The notes under the pieces were generated by a model. That model worked only from the letters and a program-made list of their open reading frames with translations, searched no databases and was not told the DNA's origin. DNA of 64,000 nt from Pseudomonas costantinii (GTDB lineage Bacteria; Pseudomonadota; Gammaproteobacteria; Pseudomonadales; Pseudomonadaceae): contig NZ_MDDR01000034.1 of NCBI RefSeq assembly GCF_001870435.1, positions 372,001 through 436,000 on the forward strand, read 5' to 3'. Shown here piece after piece: positions 49,828 to 58,957 of this stretch. Position 1 is the stretch's first letter. The number at the start of each line of letters is the position of its first letter. The translations under genes were made by a program, and so were the position numbers.

Positions 49828-50577
49828 TTACAAGACAGCGCTGCGCAACGCCACTAACAAAGCCGCGGCACTCGCGCCGCGACAATCCACAACTTTTTCT
49901 GCACCAGCAGCTCGCGCCATCTCATAGACACGTGGGCTGGGCACGAACAGTGGCAACTGCGCCACCTCTGGCCAATCGGTGCCGGCAAGGGCTTGCAAGT
50001 GCAAAAAACCCTGCCCACTGCTGACCACCAGGCCGTTCAAGCGTTCCAACCGGATGCGCTGCATTAGCACCCCAGCGCCGTAAGCCGGAAGGAAGCGGCG
50101 ATACAACTCCACATAGTCGACACTAGCACCTTGCTCGCACAAACGCTCAGCCAGCAGCTCTCGACCGCCCTCTCCGCGCAAGATCAGCACTCGGGCACCA
50201 GGGCGTGCGATAGCGGCGCGCAAGGCAGGCAATGCGAGCAAGGCCTCGCTGTCATCGCCGGTTTGCGGATAGTGAACGTTGAGGCCGTGATCGGCCAGTA
50301 CCTGCGCGGTTGCAGCGCCGACGCTGAACCATGGCAACGGCGGCCAGGGTTTAACAAGCTGCTGCAAGGCGAGGCGCGCGGCCGGCTTGCTCACCACGAT
50401 CACCGCACAATAGCTGCCCAGGTCCCGGAAGACAGAATGTTGCTCAGCGGTAACGGGTAACGGCTCAATCTCGAGCAAAGGCAGGCTGCTACTGAAAATA
50501 CCGGCTTCGGACAACGACGCCGCCAGGGCCATTGATTCCTCGGCAGGCCGCGTCAGCAGCACGCGCCAGTCGATCAC
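49828..50577 (-). CDS. hemD: Uroporphyrinogen-III synthase
   Basis: The 249-residue product starts with a GTG that overlaps the hemC stop (GTGA), so translation is coupled. It reads IDWRVLLTRPAEESMALAASL, typical of HemD, and has the two-domain fold with GARVLILRGEGGRELLAERL and VSSGQGFLHL. It closes hydroxymethylbilane into uroporphyrinogen III with inversion of ring D. Sequence conservation in HemD is weak, and the position in the operon adds confidence. Confidence 0.93.
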   Translation of the reverse strand: MIDWRVLLTRPAEESMALAASLSEAGIFSSSLPLLEIEPLPVTAEQHSVFRDLGSYCAVIVVSKPAARLALQQLVKPWPPLPWFSVGAATAQVLADHGLNVHYPQTGDDSEALLALPALRAAIARPGARVLILRGEGGRELLAERLCEQGASVDYVELYRRFLPAYGAGVLMQRIRLERLNGLVVSSGQGFLHLQALAGTDWPEVAQLPLFVPSPRVYEMARAAGAEKVVDCRGASAAALLVALRSAVL

Positions 50578-51515
50578 TGTGGACCGGCCTCGCCGTAGAC
50601 TTTTTGCAGAATGGCACCAGCGCCCTTTTCCAGCAGTTCTTCTGCCACCTGGATACCCAAGGCCGTTGCATCACGCTGGGGCCCACGCACCTGCGCGGTG
50701 AGCAGCGTGCCGCCATCCGGGTCCCCTACCAAGCCACGTAGCCAAAGGTTTTCGCCTTCGAGCACAGCGTAACAGGCAATCGGCACCTGGCAGCCACCGT
50801 TGAGGTGTTTGTTCAAGGCGCGCTCGGCCGTAACACGGACTTCAGTGTCGTGATGATCAAGGGGTTTGAGCAGGGCGTGGATTTCACTGTCGGTGGTGCG
50901 ACATTCGATGCCCACTGCACCCTGCCCGCCTGCGGGCAAACTGTCTTCGACACTGATCGCAGAGGTGATACGGTCTTCGAAGCCCAGACGGATCAAACCG
51001 GCCGCCGCGAGGATGATCGCGTCATACTCGCCAGCGTCCAGCTTGGCCAGGCGGGTGTTGACATTACCGCGCAGGAAACGGATCTGCAGGTCCGGGCGAC
51101 GGGTCAGCAACTGCGCCTGACGACGCAGGCTGGAGGTGCCGACAATACTGCCCAGGGGCAGGTCATCCAAGGATGCATAAGTGTTGGAAACGAAGGCGTC
51201 GCGTGGATCTTCGCGCTCGCAGATGCAATACAAGCCCAGGCCTTCAGGGAAGTCCATCGGCACATCTTTCATCGAATGCACGGCGATGTCGGCTTCGTTT
51301 TCCAGCAGAGCGGTTTCCAGCTCCTTGACGAACAAACCCTTGCCGCCAATCTTCGACAGTGGCGAGTCGAGCAGCTTGTCGCCGCGACTGACCATGGGCA
51401 CCAGGGACACTTTGAGTCCCGGGTGAGCCTGCTCAAGACGTGCTTTGACGTATTCGGCCTGCCACAAGGCCAGGGCACTTTTACGGGTGGCGATGCGGAT
51501 TTCGCGAGAGGACAT
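50574..51515 (-). CDS. hemC: Porphobilinogen deaminase (hydroxymethylbilane synthase)
   Basis: The 313-residue product has IRIATRKSALALWQAEYVKARLE at the start, KDVPMDFPEGLGLYCICEREDPRDAF, and the dipyrromethane cofactor cysteine in LNGGCQVPIACYAVLEG. It joins four porphobilinogens into hydroxymethylbilane. It is the first gene of hemCDXY; algR is 138 bases upstream on the same strand, without a visible terminator between. Confidence 0.97.
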   Translation of the reverse strand: MSSREIRIATRKSALALWQAEYVKARLEQAHPGLKVSLVPMVSRGDKLLDSPLSKIGGKGLFVKELETALLENEADIAVHSMKDVPMDFPEGLGLYCICEREDPRDAFVSNTYASLDDLPLGSIVGTSSLRRQAQLLTRRPDLQIRFLRGNVNTRLAKLDAGEYDAIILAAAGLIRLGFEDRITSAISVEDSLPAGGQGAVGIECRTTDSEIHALLKPLDHHDTEVRVTAERALNKHLNGGCQVPIACYAVLEGENLWLRGLVGDPDGGTLLTAQVRGPQRDATALGIQVAEELLEKGAGAILQKVYGEAGPQ

Positions 51516-51653
51516 GGATCAATCCGTACTGAATAGATACGGCAGATAATAACAGCTCAGGCAAACACGCTTTGATTTGAATCAGCAAGTGCGGGGCCTC
51601 CCTGGCCGCGTCGCACCGGGATAAGGAATACAGGCCTCGCCACAGCCCTCGGG

Positions 51654-52400
51654 CTAAAGCTGCTGCATCATCTTGCGTACACCGGCGACATGACGTCGGC
51701 TGACGATCAAGGCGTCGCCGTTAAGCCCTTTCAAAAACAACTGAAAGTGCCCCAGGGGCGTGCGCTGCAGGCGTTCTATTCGCTCGCGGGCCACCAGCGC
51801 GTTGCGGTGGATACGCACGAAACGGTCGCCAAACTCATCCTCAAGGGCCTTGAGCGGCTCATCGAGCAATACTTCGCCAGCCTCGTGACGCAGGGTCACG
51901 TACTTGTGATCGGCAATAAAGTAGACCACCTGGCTTAGGGGAATCAGCTCAATGCCTTTGCGGGTCCGTGCGCTGATGTGACTGCGCGGCCCGTTACCAC
52001 TCTGGGCGGCGGGCAGGGTCAAGGCAGCGAGCTGGACGCGGTTGGGGCGCTCGGCCTTTTTCAAGGCTTTGAGTAAAGCATCGCCAGCCACTGGCTTGGA
52101 CAAGAAGGCAACGCCACTGTCCTCCAGCGTTTGCGCAGGAAACTCATCCTGGGAAGCGCACAACACCACGGCAGGTGGTGATTCGCGCTCGCTCAGGCGA
52201 GCCGCGACTTGCAGGCCATCCAGGCCCGGCAGGCGGATATCGAGCAACACCACATCCGGCTTAAGGCTGTCGATCAGCGCCAACGCCTCCTCTCCGTTGG
52301 TGGCGCTCGGCTCAAGGACTGTATAACCCTCGAGTTCACTGACCAAACGGCTCAGTCGCTCGCGGGCTTGGGGTTCGTCATCAACGATCAGGACATTCAT
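51654..52400 (-). CDS. algR: LytTR response regulator AlgR
   Basis: The 248-residue product has a CheY-like receiver (acidic pocket D8-D9, phospho-acceptor D54 in VVLLDIRLPGLDG, K at the SKPVAG position) and a C-terminal LytTR DNA-binding domain (ISARTRKGIELIPLSQVVYFIADHKYVTLRHEAGE... with FVRIHRNALVARERI). AlgR controls alginate, type IV pili and other envelope genes. The ATG at 52400 fits the known length; a longer frame is not conserved. Its usual partner kinase gene algZ/fimS is not next to it here; the next gene is divergent argH. Confidence 0.95.
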   Translation of the reverse strand: MNVLIVDDEPQARERLSRLVSELEGYTVLEPSATNGEEALALIDSLKPDVVLLDIRLPGLDGLQVAARLSERESPPAVVLCASQDEFPAQTLEDSGVAFLSKPVAGDALLKALKKAERPNRVQLAALTLPAAQSGNGPRSHISARTRKGIELIPLSQVVYFIADHKYVTLRHEAGEVLLDEPLKALEDEFGDRFVRIHRNALVARERIERLQRTPLGHFQLFLKGLNGDALIVSRRHVAGVRKMMQQL

Positions 52401-52944
52401 ATAGCGCTGGATTCCTGCGTGAGTCTCGCACAAGGATAGCGTAGACAGGTGCGGTGACTTGCGTCACAGCGATCCACGCTAAGACTAGTGCGAGCGGCAA
52501 AAAGTGCCCTGAGAGCGGCACCCATATTTACCCGGACCTGTTCAACTGCGCCCAAAACCTGCTGCCTTCGGGCATTGTCGTAGGGTTTGCTGATACACAA
52601 TCCGAATACCCCCCTTTAAATGGATAGTCTGGGCTTCGACCGCATCACCCGACTTTGGTGCATTCACACACTATCAGTCCAACTGTAGACGCTCGCTGAG
52701 ACGATATTGCTCATTCGTCAAATATCGTTTCAATAAACACCCTTTGTTTATCTCATAGGTCGAGCGCCATACCTTTCCTTCGGTTTTCCCCAGTCTCTTC
52801 CCGGACGCGTTCGTCGGCAAGGCACTTAGCCATCCTTCGCACAAATAAAAATGCCGACCACCCGCAACACCGCCTCCACGGGCAACCCTGTTATTATCGG
52901 CGGCACACCTCCACGCCTCTTTTAAGCAGATCACGAGCGAATCC
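52401..52944. other. Intergenic region between algR and argH
   Basis: This 544-base gap lies where P. aeruginosa has algZ/fimS. I found no kinase motifs in any frame and no frame with a good ribosome site; a 67-codon minus-strand frame (52397-52600) looks non-coding. The gap includes AT-rich stretches, and CGTTCGTC at 52808-52815 resembles an AlgR binding core. It should carry the algR and argH promoters. Confidence 0.6.
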
Positions 52945-54339
52945 ATGAGCACCGACAAGACCAACCAGTCCTGGGGCGGCCGCTTCAGTGAACCCGTCGA
53001 CGCCTTCGTCGCCCGCTTCACCGCCTCCGTCACCTTCGACCAGCGCCTGTATCGCCACGACATCATGGGCTCCATCGCCCACGCCACGATGCTGGCCAAG
53101 GTCGGCGTGCTGACCGACGCCGAACGCGACAGCATCATCGACGGCCTGACCACCATTCGTGGTGAGATCGAGGCCGGCACGTTCGACTGGCGTGTCGACC
53201 TGGAAGACGTGCACATGAATATCGAGGCCCGCCTCACCGATCGCATCGGTGTGACGGGTAAGAAGCTGCACACCGGTCGCAGCCGTAACGACCAGGTAGC
53301 CACCGATATTCGTCTGTGGCTGCGCGATGAGATCGACCTGATCCTGTCCGAAATCACCCGCCTGCAAAAGGGTTTGCTCGAGCAGGCCGAGCGTGAATCG
53401 GGCACCATCATGCCCGGCTTCACCCATCTCCAGACCGCGCAGCCCGTGACCTTCGGCCACCACCTGCTCGCCTGGTTCGAAATGCTCAGCCGTGACTACG
53501 AGCGCCTGGTGGATTGCCGCAAGCGCGCCAACCGCATGCCGTTGGGCAGCGCCGCGCTGGCCGGCACCACCTACCCGATCGACCGCGAATACACCGCGCA
53601 ACTGCTGGGTTTTGACGCCGTAGGCGGCAACTCGCTGGATGGCGTGTCCGACCGTGACTTCGCCATCGAGTTCTGCGCCGCCGCCAGCATCGCGATGATG
53701 CACCTGTCGCGTTTCTCCGAAGAGCTGGTGCTGTGGACCAGCGCGCAATTCCAGTTCATCGACCTGCCGGACCGCTTCTGCACCGGCAGCTCGATCATGC
53801 CGCAAAAGAAAAACCCCGATGTGCCGGAACTGGTACGCGGCAAAAGCGGCCGTGTATTCGGTGCGCTGATGGGCCTGCTGACCCTGATGAAAGGCCAACC
53901 CCTGGCCTACAACAAGGACAACCAGGAAGACAAAGAACCGCTGTTCGACGCCGCCGACACCCTGCGCGACTCTCTGCGAGCCTTCGCCGACATGATCCCG
54001 GCGATCAAGCCCAAGCACGCGATCATGCGTGAAGCGGCCTTGCGTGGGTTCTCCACCGCGACTGACCTGGCGGACTACCTGGTACGCCGCGGCCTGCCAT
54101 TCCGTGACTGCCACGAAATCGTCGGCCATGCCGTGAAATACGGCGTGGACACCGGTAAAGACCTGGCGGAAATGAGCTTGGAAGAGCTGCGCAAGTTCAG
54201 TGACCAGATCGAGCAGGACGTGTTTGCCGTGCTGACCCTGGAAGGCTCGGTGAATGCTCGTAATCATATCGGCGGGACTGCGCCGGCGCAGGTGAAGGCT
54301 GCCGTAGTACGTGGCCAGGAATTGCTCGCCAGCCGCTAA
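52945..54339 (+). CDS. argH: Argininosuccinate lyase
   Basis: The 464-residue product has the fumarase/aspartase superfamily blocks: HTGRSRNDQVATDIRLWLRDE, TIMPGFTHLQTAQPVTFGHHLLAW and the signature GSSIMPQKKNPDVPELVRGKSGR with the catalytic serine loop. It cleaves argininosuccinate to arginine and fumarate, the last step of arginine synthesis. Length matches E. coli ArgH (457) closely. It is divergent from algR and ends before a REP cluster. Confidence 0.97.
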   Translation: MSTDKTNQSWGGRFSEPVDAFVARFTASVTFDQRLYRHDIMGSIAHATMLAKVGVLTDAERDSIIDGLTTIRGEIEAGTFDWRVDLEDVHMNIEARLTDRIGVTGKKLHTGRSRNDQVATDIRLWLRDEIDLILSEITRLQKGLLEQAERESGTIMPGFTHLQTAQPVTFGHHLLAWFEMLSRDYERLVDCRKRANRMPLGSAALAGTTYPIDREYTAQLLGFDAVGGNSLDGVSDRDFAIEFCAAASIAMMHLSRFSEELVLWTSAQFQFIDLPDRFCTGSSIMPQKKNPDVPELVRGKSGRVFGALMGLLTLMKGQPLAYNKDNQEDKEPLFDAADTLRDSLRAFADMIPAIKPKHAIMREAALRGFSTATDLADYLVRRGLPFRDCHEIVGHAVKYGVDTGKDLAEMSLEELRKFSDQIEQDVFAVLTLEGSVNARNHIGGTAPAQVKAAVVRGQELLASR

Positions 54340-54340
54340 A

Positions 54341-54440
54341 AGCTTCGCAAGCAAGCCCGCCCCACACAGGAAACCGAGTACTTCCAGACAACTCGGTCAA
54401 AGGTGGGAGCCGGGCTTGCCCGCGATGGCGCCATCACAGG
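54341..54440. repeat. REP pair between argH and glutathione transferase genes
   Basis: GCAAGCCCGCCCCACAC (from 54351) and GGTGGGAGCCGGGCTTGCC (54402-54420) are imperfect inverted copies, and ACCGAG / CTCGGT (54373-54397) form an inner stem. The block sits between convergent genes. It has the REPIN arrangement of two opposed REP units. Confidence 0.65.
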
Positions 54441-54450
54441 CGCCAACGAT

Positions 54451-55110
54451 CTATTTTTTCGCCGCAACCATCGCCATAAACGCCGGCATCGCCGCTTCCC
54501 TGTCCGCTGCCACCTTCTGGGCGTTGGGCATGGAATGCAGTCGTTCCAGCAACGCCTTGGCCGCCGGCAACTCTGCCAACAAATCCAGGCCAAACAGCTT
54601 CTCGCCCACAGCACAGGCGAGGTTCACGCTGTACATGAAATACAGATCGGCAATCGTGAAGCTTTCCCCCGCCACATACGGCGCAAACTTGCCGTGTCGG
54701 CCCAAAGAACCGATCCCCAGCAGCAACTCAGCCTTGGATTTCTCCTTGATGGCCTCCGGCACCGGCATACCGAAAAACGCCTCGGCGAAACATGCGCGCG
54801 CAGGCAACTCGATGTACAGCTCGATTTCCCGGCACAACGCCAACACTTGGGCGCGCTGGAACGGCTCGGCAGGCAGCAATGACGGACCCTCCTGGGTTTG
54901 CTCGATGTACTCGAGAATCACGCTGGTTTCGTTGATAAAGCCCTGTTTGACGCCCAGAACCGGCACTTTGCCTCGCGGGCTCACTGCCAGGGCTTCTGGG
55001 GTCTGGCCCGCATAAAACGGCACCTCTTCAAAGGGCAGCCCTTTCTCCAGCAGCGCCAGTTTGACCATGTTGTAGTAGTTACTGACCGAAAATCCGTAAA
55101 GCTTGAGCAT
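54451..55110 (-). CDS. Glutathione S-transferase family protein
   Basis: The 219-residue product has a thioredoxin-like N-terminal domain (MLKLYGFSVSNYYNMVKLALLEKGLPFEEV, with the SNYYN active-site region, GKVPVL cis-proline and NETSVILEYIEQT glutathione-binding box) and an all-helical C-terminal domain with GESFTIADLYFMYSV. It probably conjugates or reduces with glutathione; substrates are unknown. It converges with argH over a REP pair. Confidence 0.9.
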   Translation of the reverse strand: MLKLYGFSVSNYYNMVKLALLEKGLPFEEVPFYAGQTPEALAVSPRGKVPVLGVKQGFINETSVILEYIEQTQEGPSLLPAEPFQRAQVLALCREIELYIELPARACFAEAFFGMPVPEAIKEKSKAELLLGIGSLGRHGKFAPYVAGESFTIADLYFMYSVNLACAVGEKLFGLDLLAELPAAKALLERLHSMPNAQKVAADREAAMPAFMAMVAAKK

Positions 55111-55236
55111 TGCGAATGCCTCCAGGCCGGGTGTGGGGTTGGCTGCAAGAGTTATAGATCCGAAGGCCCGACCTGACCAGCAGCATCACCTGCCTGAATG
55201 GGGGTAGACTGGCGCCCTTTCCTTGAGGAGCCTGCC

Positions 55237-55521
55237 ATGAGCGAGCCAACCGATATCGACAACGACGAAGAAGAGTTCACCGAAAGTACGCTGACCCAGG
55301 CCATCGAAAACCAGATCGAAAGCGACAACCCGCCTGCCGCCAAGGCCACCTTCAACAAGCTGACGCTGGTGGGCTACGAGCGCGAAGACATTCTGAATCT
55401 CATGGCGCATGTACTCGCCGTAGAAATCGACAAGATGCTGGAAGACGATCGCGCATTCGATACCGAATGGTATGAAACAGCACTGCGGGCCCTGCCCGAG
55501 TTACCACCCGAAAACGACTGA
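55237..55521 (+). CDS. Conserved acidic protein of 94 residues, unknown function
   Basis: The product is acidic (many Asp and Glu), starting SEPTDIDNDEEEFTESTL, with predicted helices and a core YEREDILNLMAHVLAVEIDKMLEDDRAFDTEWY. GAGGAG lies 9 bases before the ATG at 55237. It has the look of small Pseudomonas proteins placed between argH and cyaA in related genomes. No catalytic motif is visible. A short palindrome follows the stop. Confidence 0.78.
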   Translation: MSEPTDIDNDEEEFTESTLTQAIENQIESDNPPAAKATFNKLTLVGYEREDILNLMAHVLAVEIDKMLEDDRAFDTEWYETALRALPELPPEND

Positions 55522-55534
55522 ATCGGGCACCTTC

Positions 55535-55562
55535 GTGGCCTGGAAGCCGGCTTCCTCGCCAC
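55535..55562. repeat. Short REP-like palindrome
   Basis: GTGGC and GCCAC flank the perfect palindrome GGAAGCCGGCTTCC with two unpaired bases on each side. It lies just after the small acidic-protein gene and could act as a weak terminator. Confidence 0.55.
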
Positions 55563-55673
55563 AAACCTGCGCCATATCAAGACCCAAGAGTTTCTCACTG
55601 GACAGCTCGGCAAAGTGCGTTCACCTTATGCCCTGCTAGCCTCTAATAAATTCTTAGAAAGTCTGGAGTCCTT

Positions 55674-55928
55674 ATGTCGTATACCCCTGAGTTGGTTGCC
55701 GAACTGGAAATCCTTGTACTCTTCCCATTGGACAGCACCAAGGAAGGTCTGAAAGTCCACCAGACCGCCGCTCCCACTGCTATCGCCGCTGCCAAACGCC
55801 TCCACGCGAAAGGACTTATCGACCAGCCGGACGGGGGCTATTTGACCAGCCTCGGTCGTGACGCTGCAGAGCAGGCCCAAACCCTGCTGACCATCCTGAC
55901 CACAGCCAATACCAAAGAAGCTGCCTGA
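55674..55928 (+). CDS. TIGR02647 family protein
   Basis: The 84-residue product SYTPELVAELEILVLFPLD, then EGLKVHQTAAPTAIAAAKRLHAKGLIDQPDGGYLTSLG, matches TIGR02647, a small family in gamma-proteobacteria with a winged-helix-like predicted fold. It may bind DNA; no direct evidence. A GGAG-like site (TCTGGAGTCCTT) precedes the ATG. It is a single gene before cyaA. Confidence 0.85.
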   Translation: MSYTPELVAELEILVLFPLDSTKEGLKVHQTAAPTAIAAAKRLHAKGLIDQPDGGYLTSLGRDAAEQAQTLLTILTTANTKEAA

Positions 55929-56095
55929 CACCTGATACCGCCCATGGAGTCCGCCACTTGCGGATTCCGAGGGCGTTGCGGTGGACCGCACAAAATTCTG
56001 ACGCCAAAAACAATTCCCTCTAAACCTCCTACGCTTCTGAATGTAAACTCCTACACGGCCGCCCATGTCGGGCCCTGCGAGCCACCGAGTTCGAC

Positions 56096-58936
56096 ATGAC
56101 CCGCACCCATGAAATCCGCCCCGACCTGGACGAAGGCATCGACCGCAAGGTGCTGTCCCAGTTACGCGCGCGCTTCATGGCCCTCAACGAAGGCCGCATG
56201 GCCCGAGCCGTCGAGGGGCTGACGCCACGCCAACAAAGCGTGCTGACCCTGCTACCGCTGTTTTTCCACGTCAATCACCCGCTGTTACCTGGTTATGTCT
56301 CCGGCAGCACGCCTGCGGGCTTGTCGAGTTTCGAACCCGACGCCCAGGCACTGACCGAAGCCCAGCGCCTGACCCGCTCATTTTCCTACAAGCCGCGCCA
56401 TGGCAACCCGCCGCGGCCGATCCACGGCCTGTTCTTGATGGGCAGCCTCGGCACCCTGGCTCAGGCGGATCAGAGCGATATGGATGTGTGGGTGTGCCAC
56501 GCACCCAACCTGAGCGAAAACGAGTTGGCCGAGCTGCGCAAAAAGTGCCAACTGCTGGAAGCCTGGGCCCTGACCATGGGCGCCGAAGCGCACTTCTTCC
56601 TGATCGAGCCGACACGCTTTGTACTGGGTGAACGTGACACACAACTGGGCTCCGACGACTGCGGCACCACTCAGCATTACTTGCTGCTGGATGAGTTCTA
56701 CCGCACCGCCATCTGGCTGGCCGGACGCACGCCGATCTGGTGGCTGGTGCCGGTGTACGAAGAAAACCGCTACGCCGAGTTCACCCACACGCTGATCTCC
56801 AAACGCTTTATCCGCGCCGATGAAACCCTTGACCTCGGCCACCTGGCACACATCCCCCCGGGCGAATTCATTGGCGCCGGGCTGTGGCAACTGTTCAAGG
56901 GCATCGAGTCACCGTACAAATCGGTGCTCAAGCTGCTGCTGACCGAGGTCTACGCCAGCGAACACCCGAACGTGCATTGCCTGAGCCTGCGCTTCAAGCG
57001 GGCAGTCTTCGCCAACCAAATGGACTTGGATGAGCTGGACCCGTACATCGTGGTCTACCGTCGCATCGAGGAATACCTCAAGGCACGCAACGAGCCGGAA
57101 CGCCTGGAACTGGTACGGCGCAGCCTGTACCTGAAGGTCAACCGCAAGCTCAGCGCGGGCCAGCGCACCACCAGTTGGCAGCGCTTGCTGCTGGAGCGAC
57201 TGGCCCATGAATGGGGCTGGGACCAGCGCCAACTGGCCCTGCTGGACAGCCGCAGCCAGTGGAAAGTGCGCCAGGTAGCTTCCGAGCGCCGCGCGCTGGT
57301 CAACGAGCTGAATTACAGCTATCGCTTCCTGACCCAGTTTGCCCGCACCGAGCAGACCGTCAGCCTGATCAACAAACGCGATCTCAATGTGCTGGGCCGG
57401 CGCCTGTACGCAGCCTTCGAACGCAAGGCCGGCAAGGTCGAATTCATCAACCCAGGCATCGCCCCAGACTTGGCCGAAGACACCCTGACCCTGGTGCAAT
57501 CGCCCAATCGCAAGGAGCCAGGCCAGCACCATTGGGGCTTGTACAACGGCAACCTTACGGCCTTGGAGTGGGAGCACTTCGCGCCGATCAAGCGCAGCCG
57601 CGACCTGCTGGAAATGCTCACCTGGTGCCATCGCAACGGCGTGATCGACAGCAGCACCCGCCTGGCGCTGCATCCGGGCGTCAGCGACATGACCGAATTC
57701 GAGCTGTTCAACCTGCTGGGCAGCCTGCAACAAACCATCGCATTGCCCTTGGCCAGCGTCGATGAGGAACGCCTGCTGCGCTCGGCGGTGCCGGAAGAAG
57801 TGTTGTTGCTGATCAACGTCGGCGTCGACCCGCTTAAGCATCATCGTGACCTGAACATACTGATGACCACCGAGCGTACCGATTCCCTGAGCTATGCAGG
57901 GGTGCGCGACAACTTGGTGCTGACCCTGGACCAAGTCACGCTCAACAGCTGGAACGAGGTAATGGTCAGCCGCTACGACGGCCCCCACGCGCTGCTCGAC
58001 TGCCTACGCGACTACCTTAACCAGCTGCCGCCGGATCATCTGCCGCGGCTGCGGGTGCGCTGTTTCTGTCATAACCGTGCGCAATTCATTGCCCAACGTG
58101 TAGAGGAAATCTTCGATACCGCACAGAACCTGCTGCTTGGCCGAGGCAATCACCGTTACGTGCTCCAGGTGCAGCAGCACTATCACGTAATGGAGTTGAC
58201 GCCAGGCCAAGCCACCCATCTGTCGCTGCCAACCCAGGATGCGCTGATTGCCTACCTCAGCGAAGAACTGGCCAGCTACAGCCCTTTGCACCTGGACGCC
58301 ATGGCCCTGGAAGACCACGACCTGGCGCTGCTGCTGCCCATGGGCCTGGCCGATTGTGTGCAGGTGTTCTACCGCGTCAACGAGGGTTTCGCCGAGCTGT
58401 ACGTGCTGGATGAGTTCAACGCGCTCTGGCAACAGCGCTTGCCGTTTCATGACGAACAGAGCCTGTTAGCACCATTGCAGCGCTTTTTGCAGTCGATCAT
58501 CTATCGCCGAGGGGCGCTATCACCCCTGGACACGCAACAGCCGTTGGGCGAAGTGCAAACTTTGTATTACCAACTATTGCCGTCGGGCAGCACGCGCGCG
58601 CGCGGCATCGAACCGCGGCCAACCCCGCAAAACCCGGCCAATAAACCGTTTTATGACGTACAGGCAATTATCGGTAAGGCCGCACCGGGTAAGGTGGGCA
58701 TCACCCTGTACTGCAATCAGCGGGAGTTTTCCGAACTGGAGTTTGGCGACCAGTTGTTTGCTGTGGTCGCCCAGGAAATCGTCGGACAACGTCGGGAAAG
58801 CGAGCGTTACCGCTGCTACATCACCGACCTGGACTTGTCGGGCCTGCTCGGTGACGTGCAAAGCCCGAGCAATCTGTACCTGCGCTACAAAGCCGAGCTG
58901 GAAGTGTCGCTCAATAAAGCGCTGAGCCAGATTTAG
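56096..58936 (+). CDS. cyaA: Class I adenylate cyclase
   Basis: The 946-residue product has the N-terminal catalytic nucleotidyltransferase domain with GSLGTLAQADQSDMDVWVCH (GS at 116-117; SDMD at 127-130) and a large C-terminal regulatory region, like enterobacterial CyaA (848 residues) but longer. It makes cAMP from ATP; in Pseudomonas cAMP signals through Vfr/Crp. The ribosome site before the ATG is weak, which may keep expression low, as known for cyaA in enterobacteria. It is followed by convergent rnk with only 21 bases between. Confidence 0.95.
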   Translation: MTRTHEIRPDLDEGIDRKVLSQLRARFMALNEGRMARAVEGLTPRQQSVLTLLPLFFHVNHPLLPGYVSGSTPAGLSSFEPDAQALTEAQRLTRSFSYKPRHGNPPRPIHGLFLMGSLGTLAQADQSDMDVWVCHAPNLSENELAELRKKCQLLEAWALTMGAEAHFFLIEPTRFVLGERDTQLGSDDCGTTQHYLLLDEFYRTAIWLAGRTPIWWLVPVYEENRYAEFTHTLISKRFIRADETLDLGHLAHIPPGEFIGAGLWQLFKGIESPYKSVLKLLLTEVYASEHPNVHCLSLRFKRAVFANQMDLDELDPYIVVYRRIEEYLKARNEPERLELVRRSLYLKVNRKLSAGQRTTSWQRLLLERLAHEWGWDQRQLALLDSRSQWKVRQVASERRALVNELNYSYRFLTQFARTEQTVSLINKRDLNVLGRRLYAAFERKAGKVEFINPGIAPDLAEDTLTLVQSPNRKEPGQHHWGLYNGNLTALEWEHFAPIKRSRDLLEMLTWCHRNGVIDSSTRLALHPGVSDMTEFELFNLLGSLQQTIALPLASVDEERLLRSAVPEEVLLLINVGVDPLKHHRDLNILMTTERTDSLSYAGVRDNLVLTLDQVTLNSWNEVMVSRYDGPHALLDCLRDYLNQLPPDHLPRLRVRCFCHNRAQFIAQRVEEIFDTAQNLLLGRGNHRYVLQVQQHYHVMELTPGQATHLSLPTQDALIAYLSEELASYSPLHLDAMALEDHDLALLLPMGLADCVQVFYRVNEGFAELYVLDEFNALWQQRLPFHDEQSLLAPLQRFLQSIIYRRGALSPLDTQQPLGEVQTLYYQLLPSGSTRARGIEPRPTPQNPANKPFYDVQAIIGKAAPGKVGITLYCNQREFSELEFGDQLFAVVAQEIVGQRRESERYRCYITDLDLSGLLGDVQSPSNLYLRYKAELEVSLNKALSQI

Positions 58937-58957
58937 AGCAGCTCTTTAGAGACTCTT

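Noticed and set aside
52397..52600. A 67-codon minus-strand frame just upstream of algR
   Set aside because: No ribosome site, no domain, and it overlaps the algR start; treated as leader sequence.
52674..53423. A 249-codon minus-strand frame between algR and argH that might be a kinase remnant
   Set aside because: Most of it overlaps argH in antisense and its residues (Arg/Ser-rich) show no H-box, N-box or G-box.
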